Part shown: piece after piece, positions 43,947 to 55,460 of the stretch
How positions within the stretch are numbered: the stretch's first letter is position 1
Layout of the letters: every line of letters starts with the position of its first letter
From: Bathelium albidoporum
Lineage: Eukaryota > Ascomycota > Dothideomycetes > Trypetheliales > Trypetheliaceae
Length of the DNA stretch: 64,000 nt
Direction: 5' to 3'
Assembly (NCBI GenBank): GCA_021031095.1
Contig: JAGFVP010000118.1
Span: forward strand, 1-64,000
Position numbers and translations under genes: made by a program
The notes under the pieces: model-generated
What the model was told of the DNA's origin: nothing
The model's input: only the letters and a program-made list of their open reading frames with translations
Databases searched by the model: none

Positions 43947-46378
43947 GCTCTCCATACGGCTAACCCTGCAAAAGCGAAACTGTGTCATACTTGACTTGAA
44001 ATGGATATCTAGATAGCTTCGAAAATACCTGGCGGAACAGCGTGCCTGATGCTGATCATGACGGCAAACAATATGAAGATGCGCCGGTAGTATCAACTTC
44101 GTTCAAATAGCTAATGTCATTTCTCAATTAAAATCGAGGGATTCAAATAGTATCGCCTCAAATTTTGCTAGCAAATAGTCGCTAAATTTTCATGGCCAAT
44201 TTTTGATGCTGTTCGTATCTTCGTCTGATACGACATTCGTTTAAAGGCCATCTATCCGTAGGGTTTCCCCACAACAGGCAAGTAAAATAAAAACATAACG
44301 TAATCGTCAATTCCTTGCTCCGTGGCCAAGCCACTCGGGAATTGGGAAGTCATTTTCTGGGGTTGCAACCCATCGATATTTCCTGCCGAAAAAGTTGCTT
44401 AATTCAGTCTCAAGTTTCCTCCTCGTGTACGTATCCCAAGTAGTACTGTTGACTTGAGACAGTTTCGAAGGCGTAAATTCCGAAAAGGTGTGATATTCTA
44501 AACAAAATTGAGACAGACACAAAACTGTACTTTTGGGAGCAACGAGTCCTCAAGTTAGCAAAGTTCTGGAGGCATGAGTTTCAAAGACACTAGTGACGTA
44601 CAAACGCCAGGCTTCGTGCAGGGCGCAACTCGAAAGCTGTCCCAGCAACTGTCCGAGGCTCCGAGCAGATGCGCAAGCAGTTATTCGAACAAGTGCTGGC
44701 AGGGATTGGAAGAACTATCATCCATTCAGTTTGTATTATTCAATTCTCATGACTCAGTATGGGATGAATATCTGATATCTTCCAATCTATCTCCTCAACT
44801 GATTAGGAGTCGTAGGTACCACCTAGAAATGTTAGTTACACTCCAAGATGATCTAAATGGAACGGATAATTATTCTTCCGATCCCCGAATACTGCAACGG
44901 CCCTGACAGCTGCGCCGAGCCTCAACACCAAAAATTCACATCTATGCTTCAGATAGCTTCAAAGTTACTTGATATGATAGTGGTGATAGCAGTCGCTTAC
45001 TTCCAAATGATCAAAAATACTGTGTGCTGTCTTCCAGGCAATTTGTCTTGGCCGCGCATCTTCGGAAAAAACGCTAGTGGGAGTTTTGAGGCTATAATAA
45101 TCTCCCAATGGCGCGCCTCGCATCTCAGCCTTGTCCATCTCGAGACGCGCATTGGGTAATGGCTGTAGAAAAACGATTCAGGGGCTTTGCAGCGTAGAAC
45201 TTCGAGAAATTGGAAGTCTCCGCGGGAATCGAGCTTTTACCTGCATATAGTACATGTTTTCGCGCCTCTGGTTCTTGTCGAGGTTATGTAAAAATGAGCA
45301 GAAAATTTGGGTTCTCACATCCGCAACATTTATACTCTTCAATGCCTTGCGATAGTCTTGGGATCTGTAAATTCCTGTTGCTCATCTTCTCTTCCACTCT
45401 GTTGTACTAATCTACAGAGCAGATCTACCTTTATGTTAATGCTTACGTTTGGGCAGCTTCCATGACTGCTAATTTGTGTCATGGCATTCGTAAGAGAGAC
45501 CTTCAGTATTTTGAGGCTGAATAAGAGATTGGCAGGATAAAAGGTACGATGCAGATGCATGGCGCTTTCGCTGGCTCACAGATTGGCCCCGGCTCTAACG
45601 TGCAGGATACATCATACGGCTCGGAAAAAAATGGAATTGGAGCTTGCTCAATTCGTATAACATAAGCGAGAATGTGCGTCATGATCGGAATGATTATTCA
45701 ATATATCTGGCAGCATGCCTTTGCTACAGTCACGATGTTGCGAGAAACTCCCTGGCTGTGATCCAATTTTGCAAGAGAGTCAATCGTTCCATGCCACTTT
45801 GGTGAATCGGAACTGCTGGTCAGCTCACGATCCATTCTTTCGCTCGCCTGCTATTGATTCGATGGTTAAGCTAAGCCACTTCTGGATGGCATTGGCCCGT
45901 ATGGAACGACATCGATCTGGAAGACTCACAGACAGCCTTGGGAGCCTTATGACGCTCGAGTCAGCGACACAGCTCTCGGTAATTGGAGCTTCTTATTGGC
46001 TTGCCACGTCCGTCTGGCGTCTTGACAGCCTGGCTTGAGTAGATCCTGGGTTCCGTAGGGGCAGTGGAAGAAATGGCAGCCTGCTGAAATGGATATTTTT
46101 GTGGGGCTATGACGTTTTCCAGCAGTCGTCATCCGGGTGCCGTGAAATGCTGGTCTGACCAAGCGTGGCCTCCCTTCTCTGTGAACAAGCCTCTCGTCGG
46201 ACTTTTTCGGACTTCTGAGTTGGTCGAGCGACTCTCTTGCATCTAAAGTTGTGTCATCGAACATACAGCACTCCCATTAACAGATACTGGCAAATTAAGT
46301 TGATCGAAAGCCTCTGATTTGCATCTTCCTGCAAAGTCTGCAGTTCCGCGGAACAATCCCAGGTCTTTTACATCAGAT
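43947..46378. other. 2.4 kb between two permease genes
   Basis: No supported gene. It contains the fragment at 45110-45290 (listed separately). Frames such as plus 44574-44906 and 45715-46038 carry no domain. The last few hundred bases are the presumed promoter of the MUP1-like gene. Confidence 0.45.
45110..45290 (-). pseudogene. fragment homologous to the one at 36020-36240
   Basis: The minus strand reads LYAGKSSIPAETSNFSKFY followed by AAKPLNRFSTAI, matching the fragment at 36020-36240 but lacking about 39 bases in the middle. No complete gene is present. Confidence 0.45.
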
Positions 46379-48849
46379 ATGGCCAGTCAGGAGACAGAAA
46401 TGCAGCGTTTGTCTTCATCCGGGATCAGTGTCAACACCGAATTCTCTAGCGTTGAAGATGAAGATCAACCGAGAAGCGGTCCTCTTGACTGGTTCGACTT
46501 CTTTTCGTTAATTGTCAATGAAATGGTTGGAACCGGTATTTTCAACGCCCCTGCCGCAACTTTCTTTCTTCTAGGGCACAAGGGCCTGACCCTAGCCTTG
46601 TGGATCGTGGGCTTCATAGTCATCCTTCTTAGGTTGGGAGACGTTACTTTACCGCTTGACTTACAAGTACCCTGCTGACCATACGAAGCATGATCCTGTA
46701 CCTTGACTGGGCTACCGGCTTTCCATTCAATGGTAGCGAAGCCGTCTGGGTAAGTGAAACATCTATCCAAGGCTCGGAAATCTTCCTCACAGTCGAGTAT
46801 TAGTTCTATGAGATTTTTGCCTCGTCTGGCGCTCATACTGAGCGAAGCCTAAGTTCACCGAACGATTCAGAGACTTCAACTCACCCTGCCTCTCCAGTAA
46901 AGTTCTCTCAGCCTACTGTACACGCCCCAAATTCTAGGACAGAGCCTGATCAGGTACAAAGATCTTCGCGAAGTTGGACAGGAGATGGACTTCTATTTTA
47001 TGTTATCTACGCCTTCCTGTTCATTGGTCTCTTCAATTCAGGCACCAACTGTCTCCAGGTCGGTTGGCAAGTTATCATCTTTCGAGAAACAAACAACTGT
47101 GTACTTGAGTCGGCAGCATCCTGCATAAGCAAGACTGGGATAGCATATGGTGCACAGGCTGATCTCGTACGATTTATCGCTGTTGTTGCGCTGTCTCTGA
47201 TTTGTTGTGCTCAAAATGTATCTGCGAAGCTGGGTCGAAAACTCAACATACTCTCGGCCATATTTAAGATATGCCTACTATTCATCTATCTCATCGCAGT
47301 GTCTGTTAAAGCCGGGCAAAGCGACGCGAGTGATTTCTCCCACTGGTACAGGAATCGAGATTCGAGCGCCTCGAAGTTGGCATATGCCAAAGCGTTGCTT
47401 CCAATACTATTTTCATTTGAAGGTTGGGAAAACGCAGTTTTTGTAAGTCGAGCTTTCTTTAATCTCCAAGACTGCTTTTGTTCTATTTTCTGACATGATG
47501 ACCTTCTCATTTAGGTAGCTGGCGAGACAACGAGAAAAAATCGCAATGCTTTGAGATGGGGCTTTCTGACGGCTGTGGTGCTAGTCGGGTGCTTGTATAT
47601 TGCGATTGTCGCCGCATTTGTAAGAGAGCTTCGCAACACATCCTCACTTAAGAGAGTTGACGCAAGCCTAGCTTGTAGCCGTGTCTTACACGGACGTCTA
47701 TTCATTTCAGAGTCAACCAGGAGAGATAGACTACCCATCACTCGTACGCAGCCAACCTACTTTGCCTCGCAAGGTAACCCGCAGACTAATTGGAAAAAAG
47801 TTTTTCGGCAACTCCAAAGCGTCCCAACGTACGTGGGCCCTTCTAGAACTCATCTCGGCACTAGGCAACATCAACGGAATCATCTACACTTTCTCTCGAA
47901 GTAAGTAAAGGAAATTATTTCTGCATCGAAAGCTGAAGCCAAAAACAGTGAAGCAAACGTTCGGCAATGCAAAAATTCTTCCATGGTCGAGATTTTGGAG
48001 TCGTGTTACGAAAAAGTACGATGAACAGGATAAACGCGATGAGATGGCAGACACTCCGCAAGGGGGCTTGACCTTACACTGGCTCATGACAATGATCATC
48101 ATCGGAGCATCTGCCTGCGTAGATGGTACAGTTGAGTCCGTCTATATGCCAGGTAATCTGCAAACCTATGCACACTGTTTTATTGCCGGTAAGTCAAAGT
48201 AATCAAAAGGGGGCGCAGCAGGCTGATCGAGTGCAGTCATCATTGCTTTAGGTCTTCCTCGTCTACGCAGGAGAGAACGGAGCCTTTATGACAGTCCATC
48301 ACATTCTGGATGGTGGCGACCATCGTGTGCTCGCGGCTTGTGGCTATTCCCGGTCGGAGTTGCGATTTTTGCCTACGTAGGTATCAACGTCTTGATCCTT
48401 ATAGTCAATGTTATCCCACCGTACGAAGCAGCCGATGTTGCTCCGTCAGCGTTTCCTGGGTGGGTCTTTCCCACAGTGACCTTCTCGATCGTGTTAGCTG
48501 CCACCATTTACTACTTTTCCGTGCTCAGTATGTACACTGAAGGTTACTGCTTGCCCGTTAGCTTGCTGTCTCTGGCAGCCACCAAATGTGAAATCACGAC
48601 GCACATCGAGAATATCCCGAGGAATTATAAGGATGGGCATAGATTTGAAATCAATTATAGACGGATGGATGATGTAGGTCACCTCCTACTGATCGATATC
48701 TTTTCTATGTGTTGATATAGTATCAGGATCCACGACATCACGTCGCTCTTCCTGATTTCCTTTATTGGCTCTTTGGGGGATCTTTCAACGGGAATCCATT
48801 TCAACGGCTCTGGGACTGGCTGCGGAAGTCTATGGCACGTACTGCATAG
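46379..48849 (+). CDS. MUP1-like amino-acid (methionine) permease, LAT-type
   Basis: Nine exons: 46379-46632, 46689-46749, 46804-47442, 47515-47619, 47711-47900, 47949-48188, 48252-48527, 48579-48673 and 48721-48849. All are in phase, giving 662 aa. The first helix LDWFDFFSLIVNEMVGTGIFNAP carries the MVGTGIF motif of LAT/MUP1 transporters. Later blocks include MILYLDWATGFPFNGSEAVW, YAFLFIGLFNSGTNCLQVG, KALLPILFSFEGWENAVFVAGE, LELISALGNINGIIYTFSR and LWLFPVGVAIFAYVGINVLILIV. Loops are longer than in yeast Mup1 (a Ser/Thr/Pro-rich insert after helix 2). Exon 7 must use the acceptor at 48250-48251 so that the frame runs GLPRLRRRERSLYD into LWLFPVG. The 51-nt intron at 48528-48578 is a multiple of three and could be retained. 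The substrate is unproven; methionine is the family precedent. Confidence 0.85.
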
Positions 48850-49122
48850 CGGCGCTCACCGAGTGGGGTCACCGGGTGATTTCATCGAATAAGAAAAGGA
48901 GCAATCAGAAGGCTGCGTTGCAGGGTGTCAGATATGGTGGGCATCGTGCATGCTGCATGCATGTTAACCCCGCTTTATGACGAGGCAGAATTTACTTTCA
49001 AATCCTTCTGTACTGCATGTGAAATTTCTCTTTCAAAGTTACTGGCACCTTCTTGTCTACTCCGCGGTTAGAATACTGAAGTTACCCAAACATAATCTGA
49101 AGATCTAAACCACGCACCTATT

Positions 49123-49513
49123 ATGTCAATGTTGTACACTACAAAGATCAAATATGACGTTTCCGAAAAGTTATTGAGAGCATGGCTTGAAGAGCATTTC
49201 AAAGATATGCAATGGAAATGTGAAGTGAGGACTACAGATTGTATTAATTCTTTGGATAGAACAAGGCTAAGAGTCGATTACAGAAGACTGAAGGGTCTTG
49301 CCCGGTGTTTGAGGTCACGACTCCACGGGCACTTAGGGCTGTAAGTCCTTCGTTCCTTACTAATCTTGCTCTATTTACTGGTAGTTCAATGAGGATAAGA
49401 CTCTTGAGGATGTAGCTCAAATTGATGTTGATTCGCAGGAAGAAATAGAGGAAATTGAGAGGCAATCAAAACCCCCAAGGAGGCACTTTGGGGCTCCTCG
49501 CCCAGGTCAATGA
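49123..49513 (+). CDS. possible small spliced gene or remnant
   Basis: Exons 49260-49340 and 49385-49513 fit together in phase across a 44-nt intron with GTAAGT donor, perfect TACTAAT branch and GGTAG acceptor. They read PVFEVTTPRALRAFNEDK and LEDVAQIDVDSQEEIEEIERQ, with a basic end. An upstream frame from 49123 (MLYTTKIKYDVSEKLLRAWL) would join across only 35 nt, too short for a normal intron, so the 5' exon is unresolved. Splice signals this good suggest real coding origin. The family is not recognised and it may be part of a degraded element. Confidence 0.35.
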
Positions 49514-49859
49514 TCGACAATCGATAGTTCGGCAAGGCCTCGGCGGCTCGATTAGAAGGCAAAAATCGAAGGAATAAAGGGGCAACTTTCGTTTTCGTGT
49601 TGTGCTCTCATATTGGCGATAACCATTGTGCTTGGGTAGGATAGCGGCGATAGCCTTGCAAGGCAGAAAGGCGATGCTGCGGTTAGTCACATAGCTCAGA
49701 GCCTCGCCTAAGGCCTCTCATAACTCATATGATAGCCTAATTGCTTTCTTGTTCTATCGTATTCAATTCCAAGTTTACTGCGGCATACTGCAGCGTCATT
49801 TACCGAGTGAGTAAATGACGTAGAACGCTCGCAAAGCTCACCAGTACGAATTTGAAGTA
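49514..49859. other. promoter region of CorA-like gene
   Basis: No coding frame is supported. It contains the perfect hairpin at 49794-49820. Confidence 0.4.
49794..49820. repeat. perfect 10-bp inverted repeat with 7-nt loop
   Basis: CGTCATTTAC at 49794-49803 is the exact complement of GTAAATGACG at 49811-49820. It lies 40 bases upstream of the CorA-like start codon and could be a palindromic binding site or a 5'-leader hairpin; TGACG-type half-sites are bound by bZIP factors. Confidence 0.7.
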
Positions 49860-51785
49860 ATGATGGAAGAATCTTACGGGGGAACCGCGGTTTGGCCGAC
49901 CGATACGCCGAACGATAGCGTGCTACAGGCAGCTCAAAGAACCTGGGTTCGCAATGCTTTCGAAAGTGATAATGCGTACTCATTTATGTCCCCGGGTGAC
50001 GACTTGGAGCTTGAAGTGGCACTGATCAAGCCTCATGGTAGGTGTGAAGGTCTTTGATCCTATAAGAACCCAGGTCTACTGCGTTGAGCGACACTGACAC
50101 AGTATACTAGATACGGATACTAGGACACTCAGAAGCCCTTCTGAGATTGCTGAGGTGTTCAGAGTATGTTTTAATGCTCAAAATTATTGGCAAACAATGT
50201 ATGCTCAAAAGCCCACAGGGCAGTAGTATTCGGAGATGCGGCTTAAATTCCGACAATTTGCAGGATGAACGAGCTCATGACATGAGTCGGGCGCGACTAT
50301 TGTAATTCCATGCTGTTATTACTATTGGCTATCAAACGAATAGTAGGATGAGGCTGATCCATAATTAAATCTTTCCAGTTTCCTTGACCCAGCGTATAGT
50401 TGGGCACGGTTGCCTGCTTCGAAAGAAATGATAAAAACGTTGCTGTTAGCACTCGACGTTTTCCCGAATTTCCACAAGTACATGACTGCTTTTGGTTTCA
50501 GAAGATTTGCCAAAGATGAAGGACTAGGCGGCTGTGACTTTGCAATCTATCGAGACGGGAAGGGCAAATCTCCAACACACGGTACGAATCATTAAGATGT
50601 CAGCGCATCACTTTTCACCAACTGATTCATTTACCAGAGGTCTGCTACCTGATGAAATATGTAGAAGCCAAACAGTCTCCTACGGAGGGTAGAAATCCTT
50701 GGGCTTTACGGCAGGCATTGATATTTCAGAAGAGCGATAGTGAGTCTGGAATGACGAACCATATTCTAATACGTACGCCTCAAGCAATGTGGGACTGTCT
50801 CGAGGATTGCTTAATGAGCCAATCATCGCTAAGGCAAGAAGTACTTCAGAGCTGGACTTGCATTCACAGCATGGCCTGGAGCAGTATTTCAGATAATTGG
50901 CGCCAGTACATCAACTACCTGGATGGCAGATTAGTTGAATTGGTCAGCCGACTCATAAGTTTCTTTGAATGGGATGTCGGCTTACATGACCAGTTTGATG
51001 ACGTTATCGTCGCACGGCTGGATCCATATAAGCTACAGGAAAGCAATACGATTCAAAAATCAGCTGAGGCGATGAAGCTACTTCTCTACGTATTGGACCA
51101 AGCCTTACGTACTGCGCATATGATTGACACCAACATTGAAACCATGACAAAACTAAGAGAGGACGCACGAAGATTCAAGGACTGTGATTTGACCGAAAAT
51201 TCAATGATATACACAGAATTTGGGGAGCAGTTAACTAGCAACATATTCAGCCATTCCACTCAATCAAAGATGGCGCGGAGTATGATCGAGCGAGCACAGG
51301 TACTATCAGGCCAGGTACGCGACCCACCGTTAGTCGATTGGCGACTGACAAGTAAATACTAATGCTGCATTAGCTTCGAGACATCGTGGCATTACAAGAC
51401 AGTGCATTGAGCAAAGTCACGGCTGATTCATCTCTTGACATGTCCAGAAGATCTAATGATGAAGCGCGGCTCGTCAAGATCATGAGCATAATAGCAACTT
51501 TCTACATACCTGGATCATTTGTTGCGGTACGCAGCATTCATAGAAAGACACCTCAGATTCTGTTACGTTGCTCTGACTCTTGTCCAGGACATACTCCAGA
51601 TGGGATATTTAACGCTAGCGCCAGGGAAACCTTTCAATGTGAACGCATCTCGAGAGATGTGCCTGTATGCCGCTCTGGCATTACCGCTCGTCGTAGCTAC
51701 CGTTCTGATTTATGTTATGGTAGAGTTGCTCAACTGGCGTGCAAAGCGGCGACGGTCTTCCGATACATCTAAAATTGTTGTTTGA
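49860..51785 (+). CDS. CorA-like membrane protein lacking the GMN motif
   Basis: Seven exons: 49860-50037, 50111-50163, 50219-50301, 50379-50581, 50638-51314, 51374-51526 and 51588-51785. They fit in phase and give 514 aa. The order matches fungal accessory CorA-like proteins: DERAHDMSRARLFFLDPAYSWARLPASKEM, LDVFPNFHKYMTAFGFRRFAKDEGLGG, and EVCYLMKYVEAKQSP. A long helical stalk follows, ending ALQDSALSKVTADSSLDMSRRSNDEARLVKIMSIIATFYIPGSFVA. Two C-terminal membrane helices come next (IIATFYIPGSFVA and MCLYAALALPLVVATVLIYVMV). True CorA/Mrs2/Alr1 magnesium channels have GMN between the two helices. Here the loop reads DILQMGYLTLAPG with no GMN, so Mg transport is doubtful. Such proteins are multicopy in filamentous fungi. 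A second ATG follows the first directly. Confidence 0.82.
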
Positions 51786-52638
51786 AATGTCAAGCCGAGC
51801 CGCAAGAATTGGACACATTTCAGCTGGATGGCATCGATTTATCTAGAACGGGTCAAGAGGGTCTCTCGTCATCTTTGGCAAGCTTTGAGTTGACTTGATC
51901 ATTCTCGGGCCAAGTCCCATGTTCATTGGAACCGTCAAGCGGCTGTTCTCAAAGAGATAAGACTGAGCACGTCCCTTAGATGTTCGAAACGCCCAATTCT
52001 TGCCCATCGGCTTGGCGCAAATCCAATTGACTACCTGGACTTCCAAAACCTTTCGTCAAGGTATTTGACTATGGTATCGTGGAATCGAGTGGCTTCTAGT
52101 CATTTTCAGCATCTCATTGAAAAGCCAAAGTCCTTATAACTCATTTACCGTCTTCACTTCTGAGTTTTAGTTCTAAATGGCTGATTTTACTATCCTTGGA
52201 ATGTGTCTTACCCAGATTTAGTGGTAGACAAGGCGCTTTGAGGAATGCTGGTGCTTCCAGGGAAGCAGACTGCGCATCACCCGAGCTTGCAGAAAAGGCT
52301 TTCCAATTGTTTTTGACGTTTGCTTTCATAGTCACAATCGCACTGCTCTGCGGAATAGTAAGCACATCATGTTGTTCGTAATGAAATATCTTCTCTTGAT
52401 CTTTCACTATCAAGACAATTAGTGTACCGATCGAGTTTGAGATTTGTCGCCGCCACAACTCACATCCAATTTTAAGATACTCATTTTGCTTAGCTTCTGA
52501 CGGTTCCATCAGTAAAATAATCCAAATTTTCTCACTTCTAGGTTTTCTAGAACTGTCTCTTTGGTGCTCTTCAGAAGTCCTCGAGGTCTTTCTTTCATCA
52601 CTCTTCTTCTCGGAACAATATTAGTATCTTTAATGGCA
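51786..52638. other. spacer between convergent genes with weak minus-strand frames
   Basis: Minus frames at 52141-52509 and 52509-52694 are modestly protein-like (for example SFGDMLIAKYSMQASPPDAIKD) and lie just after the stop of the kinase gene. They may be read-through remains of a longer C-terminus or an unrelated decayed gene. Nothing is firm. Confidence 0.35.
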
Positions 52639-55460
52639 TCAGGAGGGCTGGCTTGCATTGAGTATTTGGCGATGAGCATATCTCCAAAGCTCAATTCGCA
52701 AGTTTGATCGCGATACTATGCGTCCAGGCTGCATATCTGAGGAAAGAATATCGACTTGGCTACCGAACCCAATGAGCGTCTTGTATCGCTTGGAGAAGTG
52801 TCCTTCATACCTGGAGTACAAGACCTGTATCTTCATGAGCACTTCGTGGAATTTTTGTGCATCTGGAAACCCTTAGTTGTATAAATTCATACTTCGTAGT
52901 CCTACCTACCGTGTTTATCCTCAAAGTCGTAAACGTAGACATGTATAGAGCCAACGTTACGACCATGTTGTCGTTTGACATTTCGCTTCAAGAGTCCACA
53001 TGCATTGCGAAAATTACTGTCAGAACTAGAGAAGAGATAATGCGGAACGAGTTCGGTATTCTCGGGGAAATCGTCGGTCTGGTTGGGAACTATGTTTCGT
53101 TATTGAGTCTGTTCGAAGCTTTCCAATCAAGTTTCCAAGTTATCAGATGACTCCCGAGCGTATAGATGCATCAGTCTACTGAAATGAAAATTGACTGTTA
53201 CATTGCTTTTGCAAGACAAGTCAATAGCATAAGTAAGAGGATAAGCCTCTGTTATCAAACCCTTTGGGAACGGAAAGAGGCGACTCACACTTCTCAGAAT
53301 CTGTAGGATCTTGGCTCAAACTTCTGTCGGTGTTGTCTCCCCATACTCGTCGAATGCATAAATTCAAATCGTGCTCGTTTCGGAAGATCTGTATTCTGCA
53401 CCCAGTTTGTGTGACATCGTTGCTATACTCCTGCCGGATAGTATTTTCCGAGAAATTTTTTCTGAATGCACGGAACGTGACATTATTCCTACATGGTAAG
53501 TAAGTGATCTATCGGCACAGTCGTAGGTCCAGACTCTATAATTCCTGGTAATGAAGAAAGCAAGATACTTACAGATCTATGAAGGACCTGGGCTCTCCTG
53601 CGTCATTCCATCCAATCTCTTCGTACCCGGTACCAGGCTGTCGCCTTTTCCAGTGTCTGATGACCGGATCGGAATCTATTTCTTCGTATTCGCGCCTCAT
53701 ATCTATTAATGTCTCATAGACTTCTTTCGAATGGATTCTCGTTTCTGGCTTAGATTCGAACATTTTGTAAAGAAGGGACACAACACTACGGAGGTATTGG
53801 TCTTCCGGTCCCTCGTCATTGCCAGCCAGTCTGCTGAGTTGGTTCTTGATGCATTGCTTAAGTTCTCCTTTCAGGTGGTACTCAGGCCGATTACCTTCTT
53901 TCTTTCGGTTGCTTTCTAGGCTTTGTACATCATTTAGACCGCTGGATCCGCCTTTAAGAATGACCAAAACTTCCAGCATAATGCATGCCAAGGACCACAC
54001 ATCATAATTAAGAAGGACGATCGGAAACGCGTTCCGATTCAGGTACCCAGAGTTCGAAATGATGGTCGAAGATCCAGAGTGAGAGCGGAGTTTAGCTGCA
54101 GGATTGGAAGTCTCGACTTCAGGAGCGGTGTAAGTAAAGTCACCTCCTGCAAATGTACCGTCCGGTCTTTCTCCAGTTCCAACAAGGCGGATGAAAGACT
54201 GACCGAAATCGGTGATTTTGAGCACACCATTTGAAGTAACGAGTATGTTCTTGGGCTTTAGATCGAAGTGAAATGCAATGAGCTCGTCTGTTTGACCCAA
54301 GAGGATATCACGTTGTGGTGGATTATGTATCGTTTTCAAAGCGTCTGCAACACCATCTATTTGTTTCCAAAGCCAGTGGTCCGGAATGGAGCCTCCCATT
54401 GGATCAATGGGTTTTCCTGAAGGAGACCAGCCGTCGTAAAGAAGCACGTGCAAGTCTCCTTCTACAAAAGGAAAGACAAAATTGATCGTGTCGCGCCACG
54501 TGTAAAATGCCAGGAGATCAATTATATTCTCATGCTTCTGGAGGGACACGATCCTGAGCACATCGAGCTCCATTCTAATCAGGTCGTTGAGTTCGGTCGT
54601 GCCGGGCTTTCTCTTCAGCGTCTTCCTGGCAAACATGTACTTCGAGGCTTATTAAAAAAGGAATTCTCCTGTGCTCAAGATGGTTGCAATCTTTGACTTA
54701 CAGAAGGTGATCCATGCTCATCAACTTCTAGGCGATCATGGTATTTGTCTAACGTAGCTTCAACGTTGCCGTCCATATCCCTGTAGTCTGGGTGAATGCA
54801 GCATTTCCTGACTTCTCCAAATGAGCCTCTGTTCCTGTGATCTTGGTGAACTTCGAAAGGTAAACGAGCCGTTCCTGAGAAACTCTGCTGCTCGCAAAAG
54901 CGTACACTGCCGCCCCAAAGTTTGATGGTCTCCGGTCGAAACAGACCAATTGCCATTGGAAGATAAAATTCCAGTTCTTCATGAAGTCTGTTGTCAAGCT
55001 TCAATTTGGCGATTGTTTCAGAATCTTTAAGCCATCCGCCCAGGCTGTCCATGTTCGTCATAGAAGAGTTTTGGTACAAGGCGTTAATGGCAAAACCGAT
55101 ACCAAGATACACGAATAATCCTAAGACCACGAGTGCGTTGCCATCATTGAATTTTTGAAGCAAAATCTGTTGCTCCATCCCGTCTTCCCTTGGTTTTCGC
55201 CCGTCTTTCTTACAGGATGGACACTGACACCCTGCAATAATGTTCACAGCATCCGCGTCAAAGATTTTGGCTACTTCGCTTCTCGGAAAGAATTGTTGGG
55301 TTGACTGAAAACGCAATTGCTTCTCAATCCGTTCATTGATGTTCTTCGTTTCCAATATCTCTGCTGGTATGGGGGGCCAAAGGATTTCCTCGAGCTTTAG
55401 AAGGTATTTATGGCTTTCGCAGTTCGGAGAGGGGCCGTGACGCGCTCTGTACCAATCCAT
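52639..55460 (-). pseudogene. accessory protein kinase with disrupted C-terminal domain
   Basis: Exons 55460-54702, 54639-53573, 53488-53291, 53178-52910 and 52871-52639 join in phase. Residues 1-205 are an accessory N-terminal region with a CQCPSC motif (78-83) and one hydrophobic stretch (110-129). The kinase domain follows: glycine loop RGSFGEV (211-217), lysine in MFARKTL (K259), HFDLKPKN (377-384, Phe replacing the Arg of HRD), DFG (397-399) and TAPE (424-427). The domain looks active apart from the HFD change. Exon 3 begins a C-terminal domain (DLNNVTFRAFRKNF). In exon 4 two in-frame stops occur, TGA at 53129-53127 and TAA at 53102-53100. The frame then continues coherently (PENTELVPHYLF, HVYVYDFEDKHGFPDAQKF, LYSRYEGHFSKRY). 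A kinase of about 691 aa ending at the TGA may still be made. Alternatively it is a recent pseudogene. Confidence 0.7.
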
